64,000 nt of DNA from Coriaria nepalensis (taxonomy: Eukaryota; Streptophyta; Magnoliopsida; Cucurbitales; Coriariaceae). The position numbers and the translations under genes are program-made. The DNA lies in contig CP114483.1 of the NCBI GenBank assembly GCA_027186245.1, forward strand, positions 17,256,220 through 17,320,219. The letters are read 5' to 3'. A model generated the notes under the pieces. The model was not told the origin of the DNA. It saw only the letters and a list, made by a program, of their open reading frames with translations, and searched no databases. Positions 1-11,760 of this stretch are shown here, piece by piece; the stretch's first letter is position 1; the number at the start of each line of letters is the position of its first letter.

Positions 1-132
1 TAATGATTGAAAAGACTGAGTGACATGCTTTTTAATAGTAAAATAATGCATTGTTGTCTTCAATAGATTAATTGCAAGTTATGTAATAAAATTATGTTTG
101 AAGGGAAAAAATAGAATTCGTTCGACTTAATT
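1..132 (+). repeat. Monomer A of the 420-bp unit
   Basis: This is the shortest of the three monomers. Aligned on the shared core, its 5' part is 10 bp shorter than in B and C (60 bp before the caatag motif instead of 70). It carries the GAATTC site and an A-rich run (aagggaaaaaatag) before it. It shares with B and C the gact-atg spacing, ATGCAT and the caatagat...tgcaagttatg core. Its left boundary with the preceding C monomer reads caatttaatgatt, matching the tttagaatgattt boundaries of B and C. Boundaries are my choice on those motifs; another phase would be equally valid. Confidence 0.9.
60..83 (+). other. Conserved 24-bp core, monomer A copy
   Basis: The block from tcaatagat to tgcaagttatg is nearly the same in all three monomers (A 60-83, B 202-225, C 338-361). 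A and C differ at one base, B and C at one base, and A and B at two. Flanking sequence is far more diverged. This block is the best candidate in the unit for a site kept by protein binding or by preferred recombination. The function is inferred. Confidence 0.7.
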
Positions 133-268
133 TAGAATGATTTAACGACTAGAAGAGACTCATTGGCATGACTTTAAGGCTAAACAAATGCATTGTTGAC
201 CTCAATAGATCAACTGCAAGTTATGCACGAAAGTCATGTTCAAATGCCGAATTTCATTCGTAGTGATT
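133..268 (+). repeat. Monomer B of the 420-bp unit
   Basis: Monomer B starts at tagaatgattta and ends before the next tagaatgatt. It shares gactttaaggctaaa, ATGCAT and the 24-bp core with C and is closer to C than to A. Most higher-order variation sits here: cattggcatg against gattgacttg, aaggc/aacgc/tatggc, and three alternative 3' ends (attcgtag, gttcgaag, gttcaaag). Confidence 0.9.
202..225 (+). other. Conserved 24-bp core, monomer B copy
   Basis: This is the equivalent of 60-83 and 338-361, with aactgc where C has aattgc. It sits 142 bp after the A copy and 136 bp before the C copy. It recurs in every unit with only rare private changes (for example caaatgc near 34655 and caacttc near 22894). 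Confidence 0.7.
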
Positions 269-420
269 TAGAATGATTTTCTGACTAAAAGAGACGCAAA
301 AATATGACTTTAAGGCTAAAAAAATGCATAGTTGCCTTCAATAGATCAATTGCAAGTTATGCATGAAAGTCGCGTTTGAAATGCAAAAAGAGATATGGTC
401 TGAAGTGCCTTCAAACAATT
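269..420 (+). repeat. Monomer C of the 420-bp unit
   Basis: Monomer C is the longest. After the shared core it runs 82 bp to the next boundary, against 72 in A and 66 in B, because of an extra stretch around aaaaagagatatgg. It has a second ATGCAT at 359-364. Three linked haplotypes dominate: attcgtag-gacgc-gcata-gtttgaa-tctg, gttcgaag-gacgc-gtata-gtttgaa-ttcg and gttcaaag-gacgt-gcata-gttttaa-tccg/tcgg. The C ending predicts the next A: tgacatg almost always follows tctg or tccg, and tgatatg follows tcgg or ttcg. This shows that units were amplified together in multi-unit blocks. Four copies lack 107 bp of this monomer (50.4-53.3 kb). Confidence 0.9.
338..361 (+). other. Conserved 24-bp core, monomer C copy
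   Basis: This is the equivalent of the A and B cores. It contains CAATTG and runs directly into the second ATGCAT (359-364). A sub-lineage in the 2520-bp repeat changes its start (catcaatagttc at about 4116, 6636, 9156 and 11676). The core is absent from the four deleted units at 50.4-53.3 kb. Confidence 0.7.
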
Positions 421-1680
421 TAATGATTGAAAAGACTGAGTGACATGCTTTTTAATAGTAAAATAATGCATTGTTGTCTTCAATAGATTAATTGCAAGTT
501 ATGTAATAAAATCATGTTTGAAGGGAAAAAATAGAATTCGTTCGACTTAATTTAGAATGATTTAACGACTAGAAGAGACTAATTGACTTGACTTTAACGC
601 TAAACAAATGCATTGTTGACTTCAATAGATCAACTGCAAGTTATGCACGAAAGTCATGTTCAAATGCCGAATTTCGTTCGAAGTGATTTAGAATGATTTT
701 CTGACTAAAAGAGACGCAAAAATATGACTTTAAGGCTAAAGAAATGTATAGTTGCCTTCAATAGATCAATTGCAAGTTATGCATGAAAGTCGCGTTTGAA
801 ATGCAAAAAGAGATATGGTTCGAAGTGCCTTCAAATAATTTAATGATTGAAAAGACTGAGTGATATGCTTTTTAATGGTAAAATAATGCATTGTTGTCTT
901 CAATAGATTAATTGGAAGTTATGTAATAAAATCATGTTTGAAGGGAAAAAATAGAATTCGTTCGACTTAATTTAGAATGATTTAACGACTAGAAGAGACT
1001 CATTGGCATGACTTTAAGGCTAAACAAATGCATTGTTGACTTCAATAGATCAACTGCAAGTTATGCACGAAAGTCATGTTCAAATGCCGAATTTCATTCG
1101 TAGTGATTTAGAATGATTTTCTGACTAAAAGAGACGCAAAAATATGACTTTAAGGCTAAAAAAATGCATAGTTGCCTTCAATAGATCAATTGCAAGTTAT
1201 GCATGAAAGTCGCGTTTGAAATGCAAAAAGAGATATGGTCTGAAGTGCCTTCAAACAATTTAATGATTGAAAAGACTGAGTGACATGCTTTTTAATAGTA
1301 AAATAATGCATTGTTGTCTTCAATAGATTAATTGCAAGTTATGTAATAAAATCATGTTTGAAGGGAAAAAATAGAATTCGGTCGACTTAATTTAGAATGA
1401 TTTAACGACTAGAGGAGACTCATTGGCATGACTTTATGGCTAAACAAATGCATTGTTGACTTCAATAGATCAACTGCAAGTTATGCACGAAAGTCATGTT
1501 CAAATGCCGAATTTCGTTCAAAGTGATTTGGAATGATTTTCTGACTAAAATAGACGTAAAAATATGACTTTAAGGCTAAAAAAATGCATAGTTGCCTTCA
1601 ATAGATCAATTGCAAGTTATGCTTGAAAGTCGCGTTTTAAATGCAAAAAAAGATATGGTCGGAAGTGCCTTCAAACAATT

Positions 1681-4200
1681 TAATGATTGAAAAGACTGAG
1701 TGACATGCTTTTTAATAGTAAAATAATGCATTGTTGTCTTCAATAGATTAATTGCAAGTTATGTAATAAAATCATGTTTGAAGGGAAAAAATAGAATTCG
1801 TTCGACTTAATTTAGAATGATTTAACGACTAGAAGCGACTGATTGACTTGACTTTAACGCTAAACAAATGCATTGTTGACTTCAATAGATCAACTGCAAG
1901 TTATGCACGAAAGTCATGTTCAAATGCCGAATTTCATTCGTAGTGATTTAGAATGATTTTCTGACTAAAAGAGACGCAAAAATATGACTTTAAGGCTAAA
2001 AAAATGCATAGTTGCCTTCAATAGATCAATTGCAAGTTATGCATGAAAGTCGCGTTTGAAATGCAAAAAGGGATATGGTCTGAAGTGCCTTCAAACAATT
2101 TAATGATTGAAAAGACTGAGTGACATGCTTTTTAATAGTAAAATAATGCATTGTTGTCTTCAATAGATTAATTGCAAGTTATGTAATAAAATTATGTTTG
2201 AAGGGAAAAAATAGAATTCGTTCGACTTAATTTAGAATGATTTAACGACTAGAAGAGACTCATTGGCATGACTTTAAGGCTAAACAAATGCATTGTTGAC
2301 CTCAATAGATCAACTGCAAGTTATGCACGAAAGTCATGTTCAAATGCCGAATTTCATTCGTAGTGATTTAGAATGATTTTCTGACTAAAAGAGACGCAAA
2401 AATATGACTTTAAGGCTAAAAAAATGCATAGTTGCCTTCAATAGATCAATTGCAAGTTATGCATGAAAGTCGCGTTTGAAATGCAAAAAGAGATATGGTC
2501 TGAAGTGCCTTCAAACAATTTAATGATTGAAAAGACTGAGTGACATGCTTTTTAATAGTAAAATAATGCATTGTTGTCTTCAATAGATTAATTGCAAGTT
2601 ATGTAATAAAATCATGTTTGAAGGGAAAAAATAGAATTCGTTCGACTTAATTTAGAATGATTTAACGACTAGAAGAGACTAATTGACTTGACTTTAACGC
2701 TAAACAAATGCATTGTTGACTTCAATAGATCAACTGCAAGTTATGCACGAAAGTCATGTTCAAATGCCGAATTTCGTTCGAAGTGATTTAGAATGATTTT
2801 CTGACTAAAAGAGACGCAAAAATATGACTTTAAGGCTAAAGAAATGTATAGTTGCCTTCAATAGATCAATTGCAAGTTATGCATGAAAGTCGCGTTTGAA
2901 ATGCAAAAAGAGATATGGTTCGAAGTGCCTTCAAATAATTTAATGATTGAAAAGACTGAGTGATATGCTTTTTAATGGTAAAATAATGCATTGTTGTCTT
3001 CAATAGATTAATTGGAAGTTATGTAATAAAATCATGTTTGAAGGGAAAAAATAGAATTCGTTCGACTTAATTTAGAATGATTTAACGACTAGAAGAGACT
3101 CATTGGCATGACTTTAAGGCTAAACAAATGCATTGTTGACTTCAATAGATCAACTGCAAGTTATGCACGAAAGTCATGTTCAAATGCCGAATTTCATTCG
3201 TAGTGATTTAGAATGATTTTCTGACTAAAAGAGACGCAAAAATATGACTTTAAGGCTAAAAAAATGCATAGTTGCCTTCAATAGATCAATTGCAAGTTAT
3301 GCATGAAAGTCGCGTTTGAAATGCAAAAAGAGATATGGTCTGAAGTGCCTTCAAACAATTTAATGATTGAAAAGACTGAGTGACATGCTTTTTAATAGTA
3401 AAATAATGCATTGTTGTCTTCAATAGATTAATTGCAAGTTATGTAATAAAATCATGTTTGAAGGGAAAAAATAGAATTCGGTCGACTTAATTTAGAATGA
3501 TTTAACGACTAGAGGAGACTCATTGGCATGACTTTATGGCTAAACAAATGCATTGTTGACTTCAATAGATCAACTGCAAGTTATGCACGAAAGTCATGTT
3601 CAAATGCCGAATTTCGTTCAAAGTGATTTGGAATGATTTTCTGACTAAAATAGACGTAAAAATATGACTTTAAGGCTAAAAAAATGCATAGTTGCCTTCA
3701 ATAGATCAATTGCAAGTTATGCATGAAAGTCGCGTTTTAAATGCAAAAAAAGATATGGTCGGAAGTGCCTTCAAACAATTTAATGATTGAAAAGACTGAG
3801 TGATATGCTTTTTAATGGTAAAATAATGCATTGTTGTCTTCAATAGATTAATTGGAAGTTATGTAATAAAATCATGTTTGAAGGGAAAAAATAGAATTCG
3901 TTCGACTTAATTTAGAATGATTTAACGACTAGAAGAAACTCATTGGCATGACTTTAAGGCTAAACAAATGCATTGTTGACTTCAATAGATCAACTGCAAG
4001 TTATGCACGAAAGTCATGTTCAAATGCCGAATTTCGTTCAAAGTTATTTAGAATGATTTTCTGACTAAAAGAGACGTAAAAATATGACTTTAAGGCTAAA
4101 AAAATGCATAGTTGCCATCAATAGTTCAATTGCAAGTTATGCATGAAAATCGCGTTTTAAATGCAAAAAGAGATATGGTCCGAAGTGCCTTCAAACAATT
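1681..4200 (+). repeat. 2520-bp higher-order repeat, copy 1
   Basis: Six units in the order U1-U2-U3-U4-U5-U6 starting at 1681, 2101, 2521, 2941, 3361 and 3781. It is slightly diverged from the later copies. Its U1 has a tagta/tttgaag A monomer and a ggatatgg ending instead of tggta/tttcaag and tgatatgg. Its U3 reads aattgacttg and caaatgcc instead of gattgacttg and caactgcc. Its U5 has a longer A run (gcaaaaaaagat). This copy is the older or edge form of the array. Confidence 0.88.
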
Positions 4201-6720
4201 TAATGATTGAAAAGACTGAGTGACATGCTTTTTAATGGTAAAATAATGCATTGTTGTCTTCAATAGATTAATTGCAAGTTATGTAATAAAATCATGTTTC
4301 AAGGGAAAAAATAGAATTCGTTCGACTTAATTTAGAATGATTTAACGACTAGAAGCGACTGATTGACTTGACTTTAACGCTAAACAAATGCATTGTTGAC
4401 TTCAATAGATCAACTGCAAGTTATGCACGAAAGTCATGTTCAAATGCCGAATTTCATTCGTAGTGATTTAGAATGATTTTCTGACTAAAAGAGACGCAAA
4501 AATATGACTTTAAGGCTAAAAAAATGCATAGTTGCCTTCAATAGATCAATTGCAAGTTATGCATGAAAGTCGCGTTTGAAATGCAAAAAGTGATATGGTC
4601 TGAAGTGCCTTCAAACAATTTAATGATTGAAAAGACTGAGTGACATGCTTTTTAATAGTAAAATAATGCATTGTTGTCTTCAATAGATTAATTGCAAGTT
4701 ATGTAATAAAATCATGTTTGAAGGGAAAAAATAGAATTCGTTCGACTTAATTTAGAATGATTTAACGACTAGAAGAGACTCATTGGCATGACTTTAAGGC
4801 TAAACAAATGCATTGTTGACCTCAATAGATCAACTGCAAGTTATGCACGAAAGTCATGTTCAAATGCCGAATTTCATTCGTAGTGATTTAGAATGATTTT
4901 CTGACTAAAAGAGACGCAAAAATATGACTTTAAGGCTAAAAAAATGCATAGTTGCCTTCAATAGATCAATTGCAAGTTATGCATGAAAGTCGCGTTTGAA
5001 ATGCAAAAAGAGATATGGTCTGAAGTGCCTTCAAACAATTTAATGATTGAAAAGACTGAGTGACATGCTTTTTAATAGTAAAATAATGCATTGTTGTCTT
5101 CAATAGATTAATTGCAAGTTATGTAATAAAATCATGTTTGAAGGGAAAAAATAGAATTCGTTCGACTTAATTTAGAATGATTTAACGACTAGAAGAGACT
5201 GATTGACTTGACTTTAACGCTAAACAAATGCATTGTTGACTTCAATAGATCAACTGCAAGTTATGCACGAAAGTCATGTTCAACTGCCGAATTTCGTTCG
5301 AAGTGATTTAGAATGATTTTCTGACTAAAAGAGACGCAAAAATATGACTTTAAGGCTAAAGAAATGTATAGTTGCCTTCAATAGATCAATTGCAAGTTAT
5401 GCATGAAAGTCGCGTTTGAAATGCAAAAAGAGATATGGTTCGAAGTGCCTTCAAATAATTTAATGATTGAAAAGACTGAGTGATATGCTTTTTAATGGTA
5501 AAATAATGCATTGTTGTCTTCAATAGATTAATTGGAAGTTATGTAATAAAATCATGTTTGAAGGGAAAAAATAGAATTCGTTCGACTTAATTTAGAATGA
5601 TTTAACGACTAGAAGAGACTCATTGGCATGACTTTAAGGCTAAACAAATGCATTGTTGACTTCAATAGATCAACTGCAAGTTATGCACGAAAGTCATGTT
5701 CAAATGCCGAATTTCATTCGTAGTGATTTAGAATGATTTTCTGACTAAAAGAGACGCAAAAATATGACTTTAAGGCTAAAAAAATGCATAGTTGCCTTCA
5801 ATAGATCAATTGCAAGTTATGCATGAAAGTCGCGTTTGAAATGCAAAAAGAGATATGGTCTGAAGTGCCTTCAAACAATTTAATGATTGAAAAGACTGAG
5901 TGACATGCTTTTTAATAGTAAAATAATGCATTGTTGTCTTCAATAGATTAATTGCAAGTTATGTAATAAAATCATGTTTGAAGGGAAAAAATAGAATTCG
6001 GTCGACTTAATTTAGAATGATTTAACGACTAGAGGAGACTCATTGGCATGACTTTATGGCTAAACAAATGCATTGTTGACTTCAATAGATCAACTGCAAG
6101 TTATGCACGAAAGTCATGTTCAAATGCCGAATTTCGTTCAAAGTGATTTGGAATGATTTTCTGACTAAAATAGACGTAAAAATATGACTTTAAGGCTAAA
6201 AAAATGCATAGTTGCCTTCAATAGATCAATTGCAAGTTATGCATGAAAGTCGCGTTTTAAATGCAAAAAGAGATATGGTCGGAAGTGCCTTCAAACAATT
6301 TAATGATTGAAAAGACTGAGTGATATGCTTTTTAATGGTAAAATAATGCATTGTTGTCTTCAATAGATTAATTGGAAGTTATGTAATAAAATCATGTTTG
6401 AAGGGAAAAAATAGAATTCGTTCGACTTAATTTAGAATGATTTAACGACTAGAAGAAACTCATTGGCATGACTTTAAGGCTAAACAAATGCATTGTTGAC
6501 TTCAATAGATCAACTGCAAGTTATGCACGAAAGTCATGTTCAAATGCCGAATTTCGTTCAAAGTTATTTAGAATGATTTTCTGACTAAAAGAGACGTAAA
6601 AATATGACTTTAAGGCTAAAAAAATGCATAGTTGCCATCAATAGTTCAATTGCAAGTTATGCATGAAAGTCGCGTTTTAAATGCAAAAAGAGATATGGTC
6701 CGAAGTGCCTTCAAACAATT
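4201..6720 (+). repeat. 2520-bp higher-order repeat, copy 2
   Basis: Units start at 4201 (U1: tttcaag, gcgact-gattgacttg, tgatatgg), 4621 (U2: cattggcatg, gacctc), 5041 (U3: caactgcc, gttcgaag, gtata, ttcg), 5461 (U4: tgatatg, attgg), 5881 (U5: GTCGAC after the EcoRI site, agagg, tatggc, tagacgt, tcgg) and 6301 (U6: agaagaaact, ttattt, catcaatagttc, tccg). Against copy 3 the only change I noticed is T instead of C at 4297. Confidence 0.92.
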
Positions 6721-9240
6721 TAATGATTGAAAAGACTGAGTGACATGCTTTTTAATGGTAAAATAATGCATTGTTGTCTTCAATAGATTAATTGCAAGTT
6801 ATGTAATAAAATCATGCTTCAAGGGAAAAAATAGAATTCGTTCGACTTAATTTAGAATGATTTAACGACTAGAAGCGACTGATTGACTTGACTTTAACGC
6901 TAAACAAATGCATTGTTGACTTCAATAGATCAACTGCAAGTTATGCACGAAAGTCATGTTCAAATGCCGAATTTCATTCGTAGTGATTTAGAATGATTTT
7001 CTGACTAAAAGAGACGCAAAAATATGACTTTAAGGCTAAAAAAATGCATAGTTGCCTTCAATAGATCAATTGCAAGTTATGCATGAAAGTCGCGTTTGAA
7101 ATGCAAAAAGTGATATGGTCTGAAGTGCCTTCAAACAATTTAATGATTGAAAAGACTGAGTGACATGCTTTTTAATAGTAAAATAATGCATTGTTGTCTT
7201 CAATAGATTAATTGCAAGTTATGTAATAAAATCATGTTTGAAGGGAAAAAATAGAATTCGTTCGACTTAATTTAGAATGATTTAACGACTAGAAGAGACT
7301 CATTGGCATGACTTTAAGGCTAAACAAATGCATTGTTGACCTCAATAGATCAACTGCAAGTTATGCACGAAAGTCATGTTCAAATGCCGAATTTCATTCG
7401 TAGTGATTTAGAATGATTTTCTGACTAAAAGAGACGCAAAAATATGACTTTAAGGCTAAAAAAATGCATAGTTGCCTTCAATAGATCAATTGCAAGTTAT
7501 GCATGAAAGTCGCGTTTGAAATGCAAAAAGAGATATGGTCTGAAGTGCCTTCAAACAATTTAATGATTGAAAAGACTGAGTGACATGCTTTTTAATAGTA
7601 AAATAATGCATTGTTGTCTTCAATAGATTAATTGCAAGTTATGTAATAAAATCATGTTTGAAGGGAAAAAATAGAATTCGTTCGACTTAATTTAGAATGA
7701 TTTAACGACTAGAAGAGACTGATTGACTTGACTTTAACGCTAAACAAATGCATTGTTGACTTCAATAGATCAACTGCAAGTTATGCACGAAAGTCATGTT
7801 CAACTGCCGAATTTCGTTCGAAGTGATTTAGAATGATTTTCTGACTAAAAGAGACGCAAAAATATGACTTTAAGGCTAAAGAAATGTATAGTTGCCTTCA
7901 ATAGATCAATTGCAAGTTATGCATGAAAGTCGCGTTTGAAATGCAAAAAGAGATATGGTTCGAAGTGCCTTCAAATAATTTAATGATTGAAAAGACTGAG
8001 TGATATGCTTTTTAATGGTAAAATAATGCATTGTTGTCTTCAATAGATTAATTGGAAGTTATGTAATAAAATCATGTTTGAAGGGAAAAAATAGAATTCG
8101 TTCGACTTAATTTAGAATGATTTAACGACTAGAAGAGACTCATTGGCATGACTTTAAGGCTAAACAAATGCATTGTTGACTTCAATAGATCAACTGCAAG
8201 TTATGCACGAAAGTCATGTTCAAATGCCGAATTTCATTCGTAGTGATTTAGAATGATTTTCTGACTAAAAGAGACGCAAAAATATGACTTTAAGGCTAAA
8301 AAAATGCATAGTTGCCTTCAATAGATCAATTGCAAGTTATGCATGAAAGTCGCGTTTGAAATGCAAAAAGAGATATGGTCTGAAGTGCCTTCAAACAATT
8401 TAATGATTGAAAAGACTGAGTGACATGCTTTTTAATAGTAAAATAATGCATTGTTGTCTTCAATAGATTAATTGCAAGTTATGTAATAAAATCATGTTTG
8501 AAGGGAAAAAATAGAATTCGGTCGACTTAATTTAGAATGATTTAACGACTAGAGGAGACTCATTGGCATGACTTTATGGCTAAACAAATGCATTGTTGAC
8601 TTCAATAGATCAACTGCAAGTTATGCACGAAAGTCATGTTCAAATGCCGAATTTCGTTCAAAGTGATTTGGAATGATTTTCTGACTAAAATAGACGTAAA
8701 AATATGACTTTAAGGCTAAAAAAATGCATAGTTGCCTTCAATAGATCAATTGCAAGTTATGCATGAAAGTCGCGTTTTAAATGCAAAAAGAGATATGGTC
8801 GGAAGTGCCTTCAAACAATTTAATGATTGAAAAGACTGAGTGATATGCTTTTTAATGGTAAAATAATGCATTGTTGTCTTCAATAGATTAATTGGAAGTT
8901 ATGTAATAAAATCATGTTTGAAGGGAAAAAATAGAATTCGTTCGACTTAATTTAGAATGATTTAACGACTAGAAGAAACTCATTGGCATGACTTTAAGGC
9001 TAAACAAATGCATTGTTGACTTCAATAGATCAACTGCAAGTTATGCACGAAAGTCATGTTCAAATGCCGAATTTCGTTCAAAGTTATTTAGAATGATTTT
9101 CTGACTAAAAGAGACGTAAAAATATGACTTTAAGGCTAAAAAAATGCATAGTTGCCATCAATAGTTCAATTGCAAGTTATGCATGAAAGTCGCGTTTTAA
9201 ATGCAAAAAGAGATATGGTCCGAAGTGCCTTCAAACAATT
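6721..9240 (+). repeat. 2520-bp higher-order repeat, copy 3
   Basis: Same U1-U6 order as 4201-6720, with units at 6721, 7141, 7561, 7981, 8401 and 8821. Reading line by line I found no difference from the next copy at 9241-11760. The C at 6817 (atgcttc) is shared with copies 4 and 5 but not copy 2. Confidence 0.92.
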
Positions 9241-11760
9241 TAATGATTGAAAAGACTGAGTGACATGCTTTTTAATGGTAAAATAATGCATTGTTGTCTT
9301 CAATAGATTAATTGCAAGTTATGTAATAAAATCATGCTTCAAGGGAAAAAATAGAATTCGTTCGACTTAATTTAGAATGATTTAACGACTAGAAGCGACT
9401 GATTGACTTGACTTTAACGCTAAACAAATGCATTGTTGACTTCAATAGATCAACTGCAAGTTATGCACGAAAGTCATGTTCAAATGCCGAATTTCATTCG
9501 TAGTGATTTAGAATGATTTTCTGACTAAAAGAGACGCAAAAATATGACTTTAAGGCTAAAAAAATGCATAGTTGCCTTCAATAGATCAATTGCAAGTTAT
9601 GCATGAAAGTCGCGTTTGAAATGCAAAAAGTGATATGGTCTGAAGTGCCTTCAAACAATTTAATGATTGAAAAGACTGAGTGACATGCTTTTTAATAGTA
9701 AAATAATGCATTGTTGTCTTCAATAGATTAATTGCAAGTTATGTAATAAAATCATGTTTGAAGGGAAAAAATAGAATTCGTTCGACTTAATTTAGAATGA
9801 TTTAACGACTAGAAGAGACTCATTGGCATGACTTTAAGGCTAAACAAATGCATTGTTGACCTCAATAGATCAACTGCAAGTTATGCACGAAAGTCATGTT
9901 CAAATGCCGAATTTCATTCGTAGTGATTTAGAATGATTTTCTGACTAAAAGAGACGCAAAAATATGACTTTAAGGCTAAAAAAATGCATAGTTGCCTTCA
10001 ATAGATCAATTGCAAGTTATGCATGAAAGTCGCGTTTGAAATGCAAAAAGAGATATGGTCTGAAGTGCCTTCAAACAATTTAATGATTGAAAAGACTGAG
10101 TGACATGCTTTTTAATAGTAAAATAATGCATTGTTGTCTTCAATAGATTAATTGCAAGTTATGTAATAAAATCATGTTTGAAGGGAAAAAATAGAATTCG
10201 TTCGACTTAATTTAGAATGATTTAACGACTAGAAGAGACTGATTGACTTGACTTTAACGCTAAACAAATGCATTGTTGACTTCAATAGATCAACTGCAAG
10301 TTATGCACGAAAGTCATGTTCAACTGCCGAATTTCGTTCGAAGTGATTTAGAATGATTTTCTGACTAAAAGAGACGCAAAAATATGACTTTAAGGCTAAA
10401 GAAATGTATAGTTGCCTTCAATAGATCAATTGCAAGTTATGCATGAAAGTCGCGTTTGAAATGCAAAAAGAGATATGGTTCGAAGTGCCTTCAAATAATT
10501 TAATGATTGAAAAGACTGAGTGATATGCTTTTTAATGGTAAAATAATGCATTGTTGTCTTCAATAGATTAATTGGAAGTTATGTAATAAAATCATGTTTG
10601 AAGGGAAAAAATAGAATTCGTTCGACTTAATTTAGAATGATTTAACGACTAGAAGAGACTCATTGGCATGACTTTAAGGCTAAACAAATGCATTGTTGAC
10701 TTCAATAGATCAACTGCAAGTTATGCACGAAAGTCATGTTCAAATGCCGAATTTCATTCGTAGTGATTTAGAATGATTTTCTGACTAAAAGAGACGCAAA
10801 AATATGACTTTAAGGCTAAAAAAATGCATAGTTGCCTTCAATAGATCAATTGCAAGTTATGCATGAAAGTCGCGTTTGAAATGCAAAAAGAGATATGGTC
10901 TGAAGTGCCTTCAAACAATTTAATGATTGAAAAGACTGAGTGACATGCTTTTTAATAGTAAAATAATGCATTGTTGTCTTCAATAGATTAATTGCAAGTT
11001 ATGTAATAAAATCATGTTTGAAGGGAAAAAATAGAATTCGGTCGACTTAATTTAGAATGATTTAACGACTAGAGGAGACTCATTGGCATGACTTTATGGC
11101 TAAACAAATGCATTGTTGACTTCAATAGATCAACTGCAAGTTATGCACGAAAGTCATGTTCAAATGCCGAATTTCGTTCAAAGTGATTTGGAATGATTTT
11201 CTGACTAAAATAGACGTAAAAATATGACTTTAAGGCTAAAAAAATGCATAGTTGCCTTCAATAGATCAATTGCAAGTTATGCATGAAAGTCGCGTTTTAA
11301 ATGCAAAAAGAGATATGGTCGGAAGTGCCTTCAAACAATTTAATGATTGAAAAGACTGAGTGATATGCTTTTTAATGGTAAAATAATGCATTGTTGTCTT
11401 CAATAGATTAATTGGAAGTTATGTAATAAAATCATGTTTGAAGGGAAAAAATAGAATTCGTTCGACTTAATTTAGAATGATTTAACGACTAGAAGAAACT
11501 CATTGGCATGACTTTAAGGCTAAACAAATGCATTGTTGACTTCAATAGATCAACTGCAAGTTATGCACGAAAGTCATGTTCAAATGCCGAATTTCGTTCA
11601 AAGTTATTTAGAATGATTTTCTGACTAAAAGAGACGTAAAAATATGACTTTAAGGCTAAAAAAATGCATAGTTGCCATCAATAGTTCAATTGCAAGTTAT
11701 GCATGAAAGTCGCGTTTTAAATGCAAAAAGAGATATGGTCCGAAGTGCCTTCAAACAATT
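9241..11760 (+). repeat. 2520-bp higher-order repeat, copy 4
   Basis: Units at 9241, 9661, 10081, 10501, 10921 and 11341 in U1-U6 order. It appears identical to the preceding copy. Near-identity over 2.5 kb implies very recent amplification or ongoing homogenisation. Confidence 0.92.

Larger units (their letters stand above)
1..420 (+). repeat. Reference 420-bp A-B-C unit
   Basis: This is the first complete unit and a convenient reference. It has 132 G+C of 420 by hand count. It holds one EcoRI-type site (GAATTC, 114-119) and four ATGCAT sites (46, 188, 324, 359). The first three ATGCAT sites mark equivalent positions in monomers A, B and C, spaced 142, 136 and 142 bp, which proves the trimeric structure. 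Diagnostic variable positions across the array include tgacatg/tgatatg and tagta/tggta in A, attgc/attgg at about 71-75, the sequence after the EcoRI site (ttcgac, gtcgac or ttgatt), cattggcatg/gattgacttg in B, aaggc/aacgc/tatggc in B, attcgtag/gttcgaag/gttcaaag at the B end, gacgc/gacgt and gtttgaa/gttttaa in C, and tctg/tccg/tcgg/ttcg near the C end. Confidence 0.97.
1..1680 (+). repeat. Partial 2520-bp repeat copy (U2-U3-U4-U5)
   Basis: Naming the six unit types of the repeat at 4201-6720 U1 to U6, this stretch is U2 (1), U3 (421), U4 (841) and U5 (1261). The left edge of the window cuts the copy. It matches 2101-3780 almost base for base, sharing the private attatg at 91-96 and 2191-2196. 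One difference I saw is gcttg at 1621 against gcatg at 3721. U6 is missing: U5 is followed directly by a U1-like unit at 1681. Confidence 0.85.

Noticed and set aside
114..133. CENP-B-box-like sequence ATTCGTTCGACTTAAT in monomer A
   Set aside because: The TTCG and the following A fit the left part of the motif, but the required CGGG on the right is taat. It is not a CENP-B box.
46..364. ATGCAT palindromes as possible regulatory sites
   Set aside because: They are part of the monomer sequence, and three of the four per unit simply mark equivalent monomer positions. Nothing indicates a promoter or transcript.
811..835. tRNA-type B box (ggttcgaag) in C monomers of the ttcg haplotype, suggesting a SINE or pol III promoter
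   Set aside because: Only the first half fits the B-box consensus, no A box lies at a suitable distance upstream, and most units have gtctgaag or gtccgaag instead.
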